A stretch of 64,000 nt of DNA from Bifidobacterium sp. ESL0763 (GTDB taxonomy: Bacteria > Actinomycetota > Actinomycetes > Actinomycetales > Bifidobacteriaceae), in assembly GCF_029433395.1 (NCBI RefSeq), contig NZ_JAQTHW010000002.1, positions 806,001 to 870,000 on the forward strand, in the 5' to 3' direction. Of the stretch, positions 43,699 through 52,412 are shown piece by piece. The translations under genes and the position numbers were made by a program. Under the pieces are notes generated by a model. That model had not been told where the DNA came from and did no database searches. It was given only the letters and a program-made list of their open reading frames with translations. Within the stretch, counting starts at the first letter, position 1. The number at the start of each line of letters is the position of its first letter.

Positions 43699-44933
43699 GC
43701 CGCTCCCCCTTGCTCGCGCTTGGCATTGGTGCGCTTCTCGTTGGCACGCCCGCCATTGCCACCCTCGTCTTTGCCGCCCTTGCCACGCCTCTGCCTGGCG
43801 GCGTCGCTGGCGTCATAGGCCTTGACGATCTTGCCGACCAGCGCGTGGCGGACCACGTCCTTGGCGCCAAGGTGCACGAAGGCGATGTCGTCGATGCCGC
43901 CGAGGATCGATTCGATGGAGCGCAGCCCGGAATTGGGCACGGTCAGGTCGATCTGGGTGACGTCGCCGGTGATGACCATCTTGGTGTTGAAGCCGAGGCG
44001 CGTGAGGAACATCTTCATCTGCTGGGCGGTGGTGTTCTGTGCCTCGTCGAGGATGACGAAGGCGTCGTTCAGCGTGCGGCCGCGCATGTAGGCCAGCGGC
44101 GCGACCTCGATGGTGCCGTCGGCCATATAGCGGTGCAGCTGGCCGGCGCCGAGCATGTCGGACAGCGCGTCGTAGAGCGGGCGCAGGTAGGGGTCGACCT
44201 TGTCGTTCAACGTGCCGGGCAAAAAGCCGAGGCTCTCCCCTGCCTCGACGGCCGGACGCGTGAGGATGATGCGGCTCACCAGCCCGTCGCGGAAGGCGCG
44301 CACGGCCTTGGCCACGGCGAGGTAGGTCTTGCCGGTGCCGGCCGGTCCGATGGCGAAGGTGATGGTGTTCTCCTCGATCGCGCCCACATAGAAGACCTGG
44401 CCTGCGGTCTTGGCGCGCACCGGCTCGCCCGCGGCCATGGTGATGACCCCGGGCACACGCGGCTTGCGGCGGCTTGCGCCCTCGGTTTCGGCGCCGGTGC
44501 CCGAAGACACGCGCGCACGCTCCGCCGACGCCTGGTTCGCGAACTCCTGGGTCACGGCATGTTCTGCCCCGCCGGACCTCACCGAACGGCCGTTGCCGGT
44601 ACGGTGGCGCGACGCGGTACCCATCGTCTTCCTGCCGTCGAGCCCGACGTGCCTGCCGACCTCGCGCGCCTCGAGCATGCGGCGCACGTTGGCGGCCTGG
44701 ACGGGCGACTGATAGGCGGAGTCGATGATCGTGGCGAACACGTCGGCGGCCTTGTCGGCCTCGACCTCGTCGCGCGCGGAATACGCGGATATCTGGATGC
44801 GGTTGCCCCGCACGAGCACGGCCACTTCGGGGAACGCGCGTTCCACCTCACGCAGCACGTCGTCGCCGGGCCCCAGCACCGCCACCGGGTCGAGGGTGGT
44901 GGGAATGGTGATGACTCGTTTCGCGCTTGCCAC
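43695..44933 (-). CDS. PhoH-like ATPase
   Basis: A 412-residue PhoH/PhoL protein. Walker A is GPAGTGKT (196-203) and Walker B is FVILDEAQN. Before it stands a KH-like N-terminal domain and a low-complexity linker (about 100-160). A Lys/Gly/Arg-rich tail follows the ATPase. The GTG start follows GAGGAG by about 11 bases. It is directly coupled to ybeY and 6 bp behind hinT. Homologues are associated with RNA metabolism; the exact function is not fixed. Confidence 0.93.
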   Translation of the reverse strand: MASAKRVITIPTTLDPVAVLGPGDDVLREVERAFPEVAVLVRGNRIQISAYSARDEVEADKAADVFATIIDSAYQSPVQAANVRRMLEAREVGRHVGLDGRKTMGTASRHRTGNGRSVRSGGAEHAVTQEFANQASAERARVSSGTGAETEGASRRKPRVPGVITMAAGEPVRAKTAGQVFYVGAIEENTITFAIGPAGTGKTYLAVAKAVRAFRDGLVSRIILTRPAVEAGESLGFLPGTLNDKVDPYLRPLYDALSDMLGAGQLHRYMADGTIEVAPLAYMRGRTLNDAFVILDEAQNTTAQQMKMFLTRLGFNTKMVITGDVTQIDLTVPNSGLRSIESILGGIDDIAFVHLGAKDVVRHALVGKIVKAYDASDAARQRRGKGGKDEGGNGGRANEKRTNAKREQGGAA

Positions 44934-44939
44934 CCCTCG

Positions 44940-45272
44940 CTACTCCTCCAGCTTTTCGCCAGTGAGCACGTGGGCGTGGGCGTGCAGCACGGACTGGCCG
45001 GCGTCCTCGCCGGTGTTGAAGATCAGGCGGTAGGCCCCGTGGAACTCGCGGTCGGCGATGGACTGCGCCACCTCGACGATGTGGGCGAGCTCGGCCGGGT
45101 CGGACTTCGCCAGTTCGGTGACGTTGGCGCAGTGCGTCTTCGGCACGACCAGCACATGCACCTTCGCCTTGGGGTTGATGTCCTTGAACGCGTAGGTGGT
45201 GTCGTCCTCGTAGACCTTGTCGCTCGGGATGTCCCCGGCGATGATCTTGCAAAACAGGCAATCGTCAGCCAT
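44940..45272 (-). CDS. hinT: HIT-family purine nucleotide phosphoramidase
   Basis: A 110-residue histidine-triad protein. The triad HAHAH is at 97-101 with VLHAHAHVL around it, and the N-terminal DCLFCKIIAGDIPSDKVYEDD is typical of HinT. It hydrolyses AMP-lysine or AMP-NH2-type compounds in other bacteria. The ATG follows AAGGAG. It lies between rsmE and phoH. Confidence 0.94.
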   Translation of the reverse strand: MADDCLFCKIIAGDIPSDKVYEDDTTYAFKDINPKAKVHVLVVPKTHCANVTELAKSDPAELAHIVEVAQSIADREFHGAYRLIFNTGEDAGQSVLHAHAHVLTGEKLEE

Positions 45273-45394
45273 AATGCTCCTTGCTCAAAGCTTGCGGGGC
45301 ACGATGCGCCCCTGGGATTCCATGCTATTAGCGTGCAAGGATATTGTGGCGCATCGTTTCGCCGTCCGCGCCACGAAGGCATCCGTGTGATATG

Positions 45395-46192
45395 TCAGGC
45401 GAAACGTCCCAGCGCCCGGGCCAGCAGCGAGAGCGCCACGGGGCCGGCCGTGGAGGCTCGCATGATGTTGCTTCCCAGCACGCAGACCTCGGCGCCCGCC
45501 TCGGTGAACCGCTCGATCTCGTCGTCGCCGATGCCGCCCTCGGGGCCCACCACCACGTAGACGCTCCTGGGCCTGCCGTCGTCGAGGCAGCGTTGCTCCA
45601 TGGCGGCGACGCGCTCCTCCACTCCGGCCCAGGTGGTGGTGGCGTCCTGGTGCAGCACGACGACCAGGTCGCCATGCACGCACGCCCGGCGGCAGATCGC
45701 CACCACGCCCTTGCCGTTGACGCACTCGTCGAGTTCGGGCTTCCATGCGCGGCGGGACTGTTCGGTGGCGGCCACGAGCGTCTGGTTCCATCTGCGGTCG
45801 GTCTTGCCGGCCTTCCACTTGGCGATGGAGCGTTCCGCTTGCCAGGGGATCACCTCGTCGACGCCGATCTGCGTGGCCATGTCGACGGCGGCGGTGTCGT
45901 GGCCGGTCTTCGCGAGCGCCTGCACCAGCGCCAGACGGGTGACGGGGCGCGGCTCGGTGATGAAGTCGATGACCCTGGCCACCCCGTTGCCGCTGTCGAC
46001 GATCTCGGCGTTGATGCGCAGGCCCTGCCCGTCGGAGAGCTGCAGCCGGTCGCCGGCCGCGAGCCTCATCGCGCCGATGGCATGACGTTTCACCGGTGCG
46101 GGCAGCTCGATGGTCCATCCGGCGTGCAGCGCGTCGCTGTTGAGCGGCACGTCGTCATGGTCGGGCTCGATGACATAGAGTGGGTTGGTCAT
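45395..46192 (-). CDS. rsmE: 16S rRNA m3U1498 methyltransferase
   Basis: A 265-residue SPOUT methyltransferase. The N-terminal PUA-like domain (KRHAIGAMRLAAGDRLQLSDG) precedes the knotted SAM-binding domain with VVGPEGGIGDDEI and LGSNIMRASTAGPVAL. It methylates U1498 in the decoding centre. The frame is open upstream through a tRNA-Leu gene, so the ATG at 46192 is chosen. It heads the hinT-phoH-ybeY-corC-era cluster, 122 bp ahead of hinT. Confidence 0.94.
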   Translation of the reverse strand: MTNPLYVIEPDHDDVPLNSDALHAGWTIELPAPVKRHAIGAMRLAAGDRLQLSDGQGLRINAEIVDSGNGVARVIDFITEPRPVTRLALVQALAKTGHDTAAVDMATQIGVDEVIPWQAERSIAKWKAGKTDRRWNQTLVAATEQSRRAWKPELDECVNGKGVVAICRRACVHGDLVVVLHQDATTTWAGVEERVAAMEQRCLDDGRPRSVYVVVGPEGGIGDDEIERFTEAGAEVCVLGSNIMRASTAGPVALSLLARALGRFA

Positions 46193-46308
46193 GTGCCCAC
46201 GATAACCGGACACGACAACAAGCGGGGGCGTTTTGTATATTACGTTTCGCTGAAACCGCGCCTTTTCGCCGCCTCCTTGCAGCGCCATGACGTTTGCGGA
46301 TACAACAA

Positions 46309-46331
46309 GACCCCTTGGATTCCAAGGGGTC
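46309..46331 (-). terminator. tRNA-Leu terminator
   Basis: GACCCCTTGG (46309-46318) and CCAAGGGGTC (46322-46331) form a 10-bp stem with a 3-nt loop, followed on the minus strand by TTGTTGT. Lies 18 bp past the tRNA 3' end. Confidence 0.85.
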
Positions 46332-46349
46332 TCATGTCTTCGATTATCG

Positions 46350-46438
46350 TGCCCAGAACGGGAGTTGAACCCGTACTCCTGTAAAATTATAGGAACTAGC
46401 ACCTCAAGCTAGCGCGTCTACCATTCCGCCACCTGGGC
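46350..46438 (-). tRNA. tRNA-Leu (GAG)
   Basis: On the minus strand the acceptor GCCCAGG pairs with TCTGGGC, discriminator A. The anticodon stem CTAGC/GCTAG encloses TTGAGGT, giving anticodon GAG for CUC/CUU. A long variable arm (GTTCCTATAATTTTACAGGAGT) marks a class II tRNA, and the T arm is ACGGG-TTCAACT-CCCGT. CCA is not encoded. Length 89 with the discriminator base. Confidence 0.95.
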
Positions 46439-46795
46439 AGGTGTCGTCAAGCAACAGATAGTACTATACACCATGGCTCGAAAATCATGCAAAGGTGTGT
46501 CGCAGCGCCGCGCGACCTTCCGCAGGCGTATGGGAATCATGGGTTTCATCCCGCTTCTGCCCTACGGTCGATGGCTGCCGGCAAGCGTCGCCACGGCCAT
46601 GGCATAGCGACAGGAAACGACGATGCGCACCGGCTCCATCCGATCTCCGACGACAGGTATCCACGACCAGGTATCGGCGCTCCCGTATATGCGCCACCTC
46701 GCTACCCCGACATCCGGCCGCCGGCCGTCGCATATCTTCGGCGACTGCCGATATAATCGCACGTATTACCGGCAAGTAGTGGAAGAAAGAAGACG
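46439..46795. other. 357-bp divergent region with two promoters
   Basis: Between tRNA-Leu and the DUF2142 gene. Minus strand: TTGCAT (46487-46492), 18-bp spacer, TATAGT (46463-46468), a good tRNA promoter. Plus strand: TATAAT at 46752-46757, 38 bp before the membrane-protein ATG, with no clear -35. No coding sequence is seen in between. Confidence 0.65.
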
Positions 46796-48367
46796 ATGGG
46801 CGCCCCGAAGCAGGAACAGGCACAAGCGCAGGCAGCGACGCGGCAGCGGTCGCGGACGAAGACCGAACCACAGGAACAGGCACACACGAACGGCAACGAC
46901 GCCGAACCTTCGAAGGGCACGTCATCCAAGGCAATGTGGGCCAAACGAATCGCGTTGCTGCGCCGGCTCATGCCGCTGGTCACCGTGCTGCTCGCCCTGC
47001 TCATCGGCTCGTGGGGCATGCTGCGCACCCCCGCCGGCTACACCCCGGACGTCTGGCCGCACACCTACCGCATCTCGGCGATCATGAACGGCAGCAAGAC
47101 CCATCACGTCGACTCGCAGATCGAATCCAGCGCGGGCAACGAGAACGTGGGCGGCAAGGTGAGTTGGAAATGGATCGACTACTCGCTTGAGCACGCCGAC
47201 GTGACCACGCTGCGCCAGGACACCGTCGATGTCAGCGACGCGCGGGGCGAGGATGCGCCGTTCAACAACACCGCCACCAACAGCCCCGTGGTCTACGCCC
47301 CGCAGATCATCGGCTTCGGCATCGGCTCGTTGTTCAATCTCTCGGCGAGGGTGACCTACTACCTCACCGAGGCCGTCACCCTGCTGATCTGCTCGCTCTT
47401 CCTCGGGCTCGCGGTGGCGCTGCTGCCTGAGTGGCGCATCGTGGTGGGCCTGCTCATCCCCTTCCTCAACCTGCACTGCTTCATCTTCCCGGCAGAACTG
47501 TTCGCCATCTCCGCCGACCCCTTCACCCAGGTGATGTCGACGCTCTTCGCCTGCATGCTCTACCGGGCGTTCAAGCGGCGGATCTCCGCGCTCGGCGGTG
47601 TCGGGCTCGGCGTGGTCGGCGTGGTGCTGGCGATGTGCAAGTTCATCTACGCGCCGATCGTCGTGCTGGTCCTGCTCGTGCCGTTCTGGCAGAAGGGACT
47701 GGCCGCGCGTGAGGCGAATGCCGGTGACGCGGTTCCAGGCTCGCGCGACGACGGCGATGGCCACAACCGCATCGCAATGGCGGCCAAGGGCCTGCGGGCG
47801 CCGGTGCCGTTCAAGGCATGCCTGGCCATCATGGTGGTGGCCGTGGTGTGCGCGCTGGGGTGGCTCGCCTACTGGATGACGAGCAACGGCTGGTACACCA
47901 ACGCCCCGGTGGTCGTCTCCTACGAGACCATGGTGGCCCGCAAGCACGCCATCCTCGCCAGTCCCTCGGGCTTCCTGAACGCCCTCGGCGCCATCATCTA
48001 CGCCATCGTGCACGTCCAGACGCTCGGCGGGTTCTCGAGGAAGGCGGCGGCGCTGATCCTGGTCCTGCTGGCGCTGCTGTTCGTCGTCATGGTCGTGGCC
48101 ACGTGCATGCGCCGCATGCGGGCACGCGAGCTGGTCTTCATCTGGCTGAGCTACCTGATGCCGGTGGGCATCATGCTGCTGACCTACCTGGCGCTCTACC
48201 TGCAGTACACCCCGGCCGGCATGGCGGGCGTCAACGGCATGCAATACCGCTACTTCCTGCCCATGGCGCCGCTGTGGATGCTCTGCGGACTGACCTGCCT
48301 GCGCGCGCTGGCACGTCCATCAGGCAAGCATTCCCCCGTTTCGGAACCCGCCGAAGCGACGAAGTAA
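46796..48367 (+). CDS. DUF2142-type polytopic membrane protein
   Basis: A 523-residue protein with a polar Gln/Thr/Lys-rich head (1-45), a first span at about 58-75, an extracytoplasmic loop of about 120 residues (NGSKTHHVDSQI... NSPVVYAPQIIGF) and about nine further spans. The YxPQ motif and the layout match DUF2142 proteins, which resemble GT-C glycosyltransferases and often sit in cell-surface glycan clusters. No such cluster is present here, so its substrate is unknown. The ATG has GAAGAAAGAAG, a weak ribosome site. Confidence 0.75.
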   Translation: MGAPKQEQAQAQAATRQRSRTKTEPQEQAHTNGNDAEPSKGTSSKAMWAKRIALLRRLMPLVTVLLALLIGSWGMLRTPAGYTPDVWPHTYRISAIMNGSKTHHVDSQIESSAGNENVGGKVSWKWIDYSLEHADVTTLRQDTVDVSDARGEDAPFNNTATNSPVVYAPQIIGFGIGSLFNLSARVTYYLTEAVTLLICSLFLGLAVALLPEWRIVVGLLIPFLNLHCFIFPAELFAISADPFTQVMSTLFACMLYRAFKRRISALGGVGLGVVGVVLAMCKFIYAPIVVLVLLVPFWQKGLAAREANAGDAVPGSRDDGDGHNRIAMAAKGLRAPVPFKACLAIMVVAVVCALGWLAYWMTSNGWYTNAPVVVSYETMVARKHAILASPSGFLNALGAIIYAIVHVQTLGGFSRKAAALILVLLALLFVVMVVATCMRRMRARELVFIWLSYLMPVGIMLLTYLALYLQYTPAGMAGVNGMQYRYFLPMAPLWMLCGLTCLRALARPSGKHSPVSEPAEATK

Positions 48368-48495
48368 CGACAAGGCAGCGACGACCGGTGCCGACCGTAT
48401 GCGCCGGACGGAGGCGACACTGGTAGAGTCGGATTCCGTAAGCGATAACGAAACAAACCCATCAGCAACCACGAGGAAAGCACGAGGCGAGACGC

Positions 48496-49425
48496 ATGCG
48501 GATCATCAGCATCGAGTCGATCGACGACGAACGGGTGGCCGCCTACGTGAGCCTGACCGAGGCGCAGCTGCGCAACCGGCTCGAGCCCGAGAAGGGCATC
48601 TTCATCGCCGAATCCCCCAAGGTCATCGACCGCGCCCTGGCAGCCGGGCGCGAGCCGGTCTCGCTGCTGGTCGAGGAACCCTGGCTGGAGGGCATGGGCG
48701 ACATGTTCAGGCGCATCGAGGCGCGCTGGGGCGATGACATCCCTGTCTACGTCGCCACGCCAGAGCAGCTGAAAAAACTGACCGGCTACCGGCTGCACCG
48801 TGGCGCGCTGGCGGCCATGCGGCGCTGGAAGCTGCCCACCGTCGCCGAGCTCTGCCGTGGGGCGCGGCGCGTCGCGGTGATGGAGGACATCGTCGACCAC
48901 ACCAACGTCGGCGCGCTCATGCGTTCGGCCGCGGCCCTCGACGTCGACGCGGTGCTGGCCACGCCCTCCTGCGGCGACCCGCTCTACCGCCGTGCCGCGC
49001 GCGTGTCGATGGGCACGGTCTTCCAGGTGCCATGGACCCGCATCGACGCCGAGACGCTTCCGGAACGGGACGGCGACGGCGATGCCGAATCCGAAAAGCA
49101 CACCAAGCAGGAGGACCGGAAATACTGGCCGGCCCGTGGGCTCAGGGAGCTCAACGATCTCGGCTTCACCACCGTGGCCATGGCCCTGACCGACGACTCA
49201 ATCAGTCTGGACGAGCTGACCCGGCGCCTGAACAACGATGCCGCCGAGCCCGACCACATCGAACGGCTCGCCCTGATCTTCGGCACCGAGGGTGACGGGC
49301 TGTCGCACCGCACCATCGCCAACACCGACCTGACCGTCAAGATCCCCATGAGCAACGGCGTCGACAGCCTCAACGTGGCCGCCTCGAGCGCCGTCGCCTT
49401 CTACGCCACGCGCGTGCGGCACTGA
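48496..49425 (+). CDS. SpoU (TrmH) family RNA methyltransferase
   Basis: A 309-residue SPOUT 2'-O-methyltransferase. Motif 1 is DHTNVGALMRSA, motif 2 LIFGTEGDGLS and motif 3 IPMSNGVDSLNVAASSAVAFY. The N-terminal ESPKVIDRAL substrate-binding domain is present. A charged insert (about 195-215, ERDGDGDAESEKHTKQED) interrupts the domain. The target, rRNA or tRNA, cannot be told from sequence. The ATG has GAGGCGAG ahead. It follows the DUF2142 gene by 128 bp. Confidence 0.88.
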   Translation: MRIISIESIDDERVAAYVSLTEAQLRNRLEPEKGIFIAESPKVIDRALAAGREPVSLLVEEPWLEGMGDMFRRIEARWGDDIPVYVATPEQLKKLTGYRLHRGALAAMRRWKLPTVAELCRGARRVAVMEDIVDHTNVGALMRSAAALDVDAVLATPSCGDPLYRRAARVSMGTVFQVPWTRIDAETLPERDGDGDAESEKHTKQEDRKYWPARGLRELNDLGFTTVAMALTDDSISLDELTRRLNNDAAEPDHIERLALIFGTEGDGLSHRTIANTDLTVKIPMSNGVDSLNVAASSAVAFYATRVRH

Positions 49426-49491
49426 CTGTGCTGGGACAAGTGGACTGAGCCAATCCTCCGCTTAACGCTTCGGCGGGAATCGACCGTCTTC

Positions 49492-49508
49492 TCACTCCGA
49501 TAGAGTGA
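49492..49508. promoter_or_regulatory. Dyad upstream of glgC
   Basis: TCACTC-CGATA-GAGTGA, a 6-bp inverted repeat, lies 67 bp before the glgC start. Possible operator; no regulator named. Confidence 0.3.
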
Positions 49509-49574
49509 GGGCAGCGAAGCGGCAAGAGGATGGTGGACCACGAGGGTCCCTGCCATCGGTTCGAGGAGGTCGTC

Positions 49575-50816
49575 GTGGCGAAGAATCCCAAAGTGTTGGC
49601 GATAGTCCTGGCGGGCGGCGAGGGCACCCGGCTGATGCCCCTGACCCGCGACCGAGCCAAGCCCGCGGTGCCGTTCGGAGGCGTCTACCGGCTGGTCGAC
49701 TTCCCGCTGAGCAACCTCGTCAATTCCGGCTACCAGCAGATCGTGGTGCTCACCCAATACAAGTCGCATTCCCTCGACCGCCACATCTCCAAGGTGTGGC
49801 GCTTCTCCCCGCTGCTCGACGCCTACGTCTCCCCCGTGCCGGCCCAGCAGCGGCTCGGCAAGCACTGGTACCTCGGCTCTGCGGACGCGGTCTTCCAGAC
49901 CATCAACATCATCGAGGACGAGCGGCCGGACTACGTGGTCATCGTCGGCGCCGACCACGTCTACCGCATGGACTTCAACCAGATGCTGAAACAGCACATC
50001 GAGTCCGGGGCGAAATTCACGGTGGCCGGCATCCGCCAGCCCATCGCCTCCTCCGACCAGTTCGGCGTCATCGACGTCGACCCGGCGCATCCGCATATGA
50101 TCCGTGGCTTCAAGGAGAAGCCGAAGACCACCGAGGGCCTGCCCGACGCCCCCGACCAGATCCTGGCCTCCATGGGCAACTACATCGCCGACACGGACGC
50201 GCTCTTCGAGGCGCTGGCCCGCGACGAGAAGGCCGAGAACACCAAGCACGACATGGGCGGCGACATCGCCCCCTACTTCGCCTCGCGCCACGAGGCCGGC
50301 GTCTACGACTTCAGCGCCAACGAGGTTCCCGGCGCCACCGAGTACGATCACGCCTACTGGCGCGACGTGGGCACCATCAGCCAGTTCTACGACGCGCACA
50401 TGGACCTGATCGAGTACCGTCCGCCGTTCAACCTCTACAACCAGGACTGGCCGATATACACGCTCTCCGGCAACCTTCCGCCGGCCAAGTTCGTGCGCTC
50501 GGAGACCAACCGCATCGGGCGGGCCACCGAGTCCATCATCTCGCCGGGCGTCATCGTCTCGGGCGGCGACGTGCAGCATTCCGTGCTCTCGCCCAACGTG
50601 CGCATCAACTCGTGGTCGCAGGTCGTCGACTCCATCCTCTTCGACGGCGTCATCGTCGGCCGCCGCGCCCGGGTGTGCAAGGCGATCCTCGACAAGAACG
50701 TCATCCTGGAGGAGAACGCCACGGTGGGCATCGACCACGAGCACGACCGCGCCCGCGGGTTCGTGGTGCGCGACGGCATCACCATCGTCCCCAAGCGCAC
50801 CGTCATCAGGGACTGA
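49575..50816 (+). CDS. glgC: Glucose-1-phosphate adenylyltransferase
   Basis: Makes ADP-glucose for glycogen. The 413-residue product has the nucleotidyltransferase start [25 protein letters not shown], the [14 protein letters not shown] block, GADHVYRMD and the substrate loop FKEKP, followed by a left-handed beta-helix ([25 protein letters not shown]). The start is GTG at 49575, five bases after GAGGAGG. It is a single gene, distant from glgA. Confidence 0.96.
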   Translation: MAKNPKVLAIVLAGGEGTRLMPLTRDRAKPAVPFGGVYRLVDFPLSNLVNSGYQQIVVLTQYKSHSLDRHISKVWRFSPLLDAYVSPVPAQQRLGKHWYLGSADAVFQTINIIEDERPDYVVIVGADHVYRMDFNQMLKQHIESGAKFTVAGIRQPIASSDQFGVIDVDPAHPHMIRGFKEKPKTTEGLPDAPDQILASMGNYIADTDALFEALARDEKAENTKHDMGGDIAPYFASRHEAGVYDFSANEVPGATEYDHAYWRDVGTISQFYDAHMDLIEYRPPFNLYNQDWPIYTLSGNLPPAKFVRSETNRIGRATESIISPGVIVSGGDVQHSVLSPNVRINSWSQVVDSILFDGVIVGRRARVCKAILDKNVILEENATVGIDHEHDRARGFVVRDGITIVPKRTVIRD

Positions 50817-50943
50817 GCGGCCATCTGCCAAGCGTGGTCGATCGACGTGACGGTTGCCAGTTGGTGGACGACGACTTGGCCTACCACGACACAGAAGATT
50901 CACCATGGGTTTGCGGCATCGCTCAAGGCAAAAGCTTCAAATA

Positions 50944-51079
50944 GATGGCTAAGCCGCTTCCAGCCATCGGTTTGTAGCCAACACGCGGCAAGAAGCTACA
51001 AACCCATGACAAAATCGTTGCCTGTCAGCGTTTTGTAGCCGATAATCAGTTGACAGCTACAAAACGCTGACAGGCAACG
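50944..51079. repeat. Palindromes between glgC and sufT
   Basis: Three hairpins in a row: GATGGCT/AGCCATC (50944-50950, 50962-50968), GGTTTGTAGC/GCTACAAACC (50969-50978, 50995-51004), and a perfect 24-bp stem with a 16-nt loop (51016-51039, 51056-51079). The last two share the (G)TTTGTAGC core. The genes converge here, so they may end both transcripts. Confidence 0.85.
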
Positions 51080-51101
51080 GCATCACTCACATATATGACT
51101 G

Positions 51102-51656
51102 TCAGTACTTGGGCATGTTGTCGAAGTTGAAGCCGATGGCCTCGAGCTGCTCACGGCCTTCCGGGCGGATCATGTCGAGCGTCCAGCGCGGCTTCCAGGT
51201 CCAGTCAATGCGGAACTCCTCGACCAATCCGGCCAGGGTGGAGGCGCATTCGTCCTCGATGAGGTCGGTGAGCGGGCAGGCCGGCGTGGTCAGCGTCATC
51301 GTGATGATGGCACGGCCCTTCTCGTCGATCTCGATGCCGTAGACCAGGCCCAGGTCGACCACGTCGATGCCGAGCTCCGGGTCGATGACCTGGTGCAGGG
51401 CCTCGCGCACGTCGGCGGCCGTGGCACGCCCGATGTCGTCGATTGCCGTCAGCGGGATCTCGCCCTGCGGATCGCCGGCCTTGCCGCCTGCGGCCGTGGT
51501 GGCGTCCTGGCCGGTCGTTTCGTCGTCATTCAGATCGCCGACGGCTTGTGGATTGGCCATGGCCTGCCTGCCTTTCTCCTCGCTGCCCAGCGCCTTGGCG
51601 GCGGAGTCGAGCACCGACGAGGCCGGGGCGGGTACGAGATTGTCGTTGTCCGTCAT
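51102..51656 (-). CDS. sufT: Iron-sulfur assembly factor, MIP18/DUF59 family (SufT)
   Basis: A 184-residue protein. The DUF59 domain takes up the C-terminal two thirds (ALHQVIDPELGIDVVDLGLVYGI, then TTPACPLTDLIEDE with the conserved Cys, and IDWTWKPRWTLDMI). The first 75 residues are polar and disordered-looking, longer than usual. It follows sufU at the end of the suf operon after a 199-bp gap with repeats. Homologues help carry Fe-S clusters to targets. Confidence 0.9.
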   Translation of the reverse strand: MTDNDNLVPAPASSVLDSAAKALGSEEKGRQAMANPQAVGDLNDDETTGQDATTAAGGKAGDPQGEIPLTAIDDIGRATAADVREALHQVIDPELGIDVVDLGLVYGIEIDEKGRAIITMTLTTPACPLTDLIEDECASTLAGLVEEFRIDWTWKPRWTLDMIRPEGREQLEAIGFNFDNMPKY

Positions 51657-51756
51657 GTTCTTTCCTTTGTGTTGACGTCATCATACTGCTGATCACCGTC
51701 ATTGCCTTGCTGCCATCATTCCCACGGCATCATATGGATACGGCCGTTTGCCACTG

Positions 51757-51828
51757 TCTGACGTACATATTCCAACACCATCGGGAAAATATATCCAATC
51801 AAGCTCATCTGACGAACATATTCCAACA
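51757..51828. repeat. Two-unit 51-bp repeat in the sufU-sufT gap
   Basis: The 21-mers at 51757-51777 and 51808-51828 differ at one base and are exactly 51 bp apart. Both end in CATATTCCAACA. The same CCAAC core at the same step recurs near 59.7 and 61.0 kb. Confidence 0.85.
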
Positions 51829-51855
51829 GTGTTCGACATCGGAACAGCCACGCCC

Positions 51856-52410
51856 TCAGCCCTTGTCCGCCGCCAGCGCCTTGGCCAGCGAGTCCTTGAG
51901 GCCGGCCCAGCCCAGTAGCGCGCACTTGATGCGCATCGGGTACTTGGAGACGCCTTGGAAGACGACGGCGTCGCCGATGGCCTCGGCGTCCGTGTCGTCG
52001 TCGAGCCCGGCGCCGCGCGACTTCATCAGCTTCTGGAAGATCGATTCGAGGCGCATGGCCTCGTCGACGCTCTTGCCGTCCACCAGGTCGACCATCATCG
52101 ACAGGCTGGCCGTGGAGATGGAGCAGCCGCTGCCGTCCCACACCAGGCGCTCGATCCTGCGCGGCTCCTTGTCGGAGACCTCGACGTGGACGGTCACCTG
52201 GTCGCCGCAGGTCGGGTTGAACTGGTGCGACTCCCCCGGCGTGCAGTACTCGTGGCTGGCACGCACGGTGGTGTCGCCGCTGGCACCGCCCTCCTCCTGC
52301 GTCACGTCCACGGCGAAGCTTTCCTTGCCGTGCGGATGCTTGGAGGCATCGAGGATGACCTCCTGGTACATCTGCTGGAGGTCATCGTCACTCATACCGA
52401 AATCACTCAT
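51856..52410 (-). CDS. sufU: Fe-S cluster assembly sulfurtransferase SufU
   Basis: A 184-residue zinc-dependent SufU that accepts sulfur from SufS. The ligands are Cys68 and Asp70 (NPTCGDQV), Cys96 (DGSGCSIS) and Cys163 (IKCALLGW). An extra loop at about 34-62 is longer than in most SufU. The ATG at 52410 is two bases past the sufS stop; GAGGTG is six bases away. An upstream GTG two codons before is less likely. Confidence 0.94.
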   Translation of the reverse strand: MSDFGMSDDDLQQMYQEVILDASKHPHGKESFAVDVTQEEGGASGDTTVRASHEYCTPGESHQFNPTCGDQVTVHVEVSDKEPRRIERLVWDGSGCSISTASLSMMVDLVDGKSVDEAMRLESIFQKLMKSRGAGLDDDTDAEAIGDAVVFQGVSKYPMRIKCALLGWAGLKDSLAKALAADKG

Positions 52411-52412
52411 GC

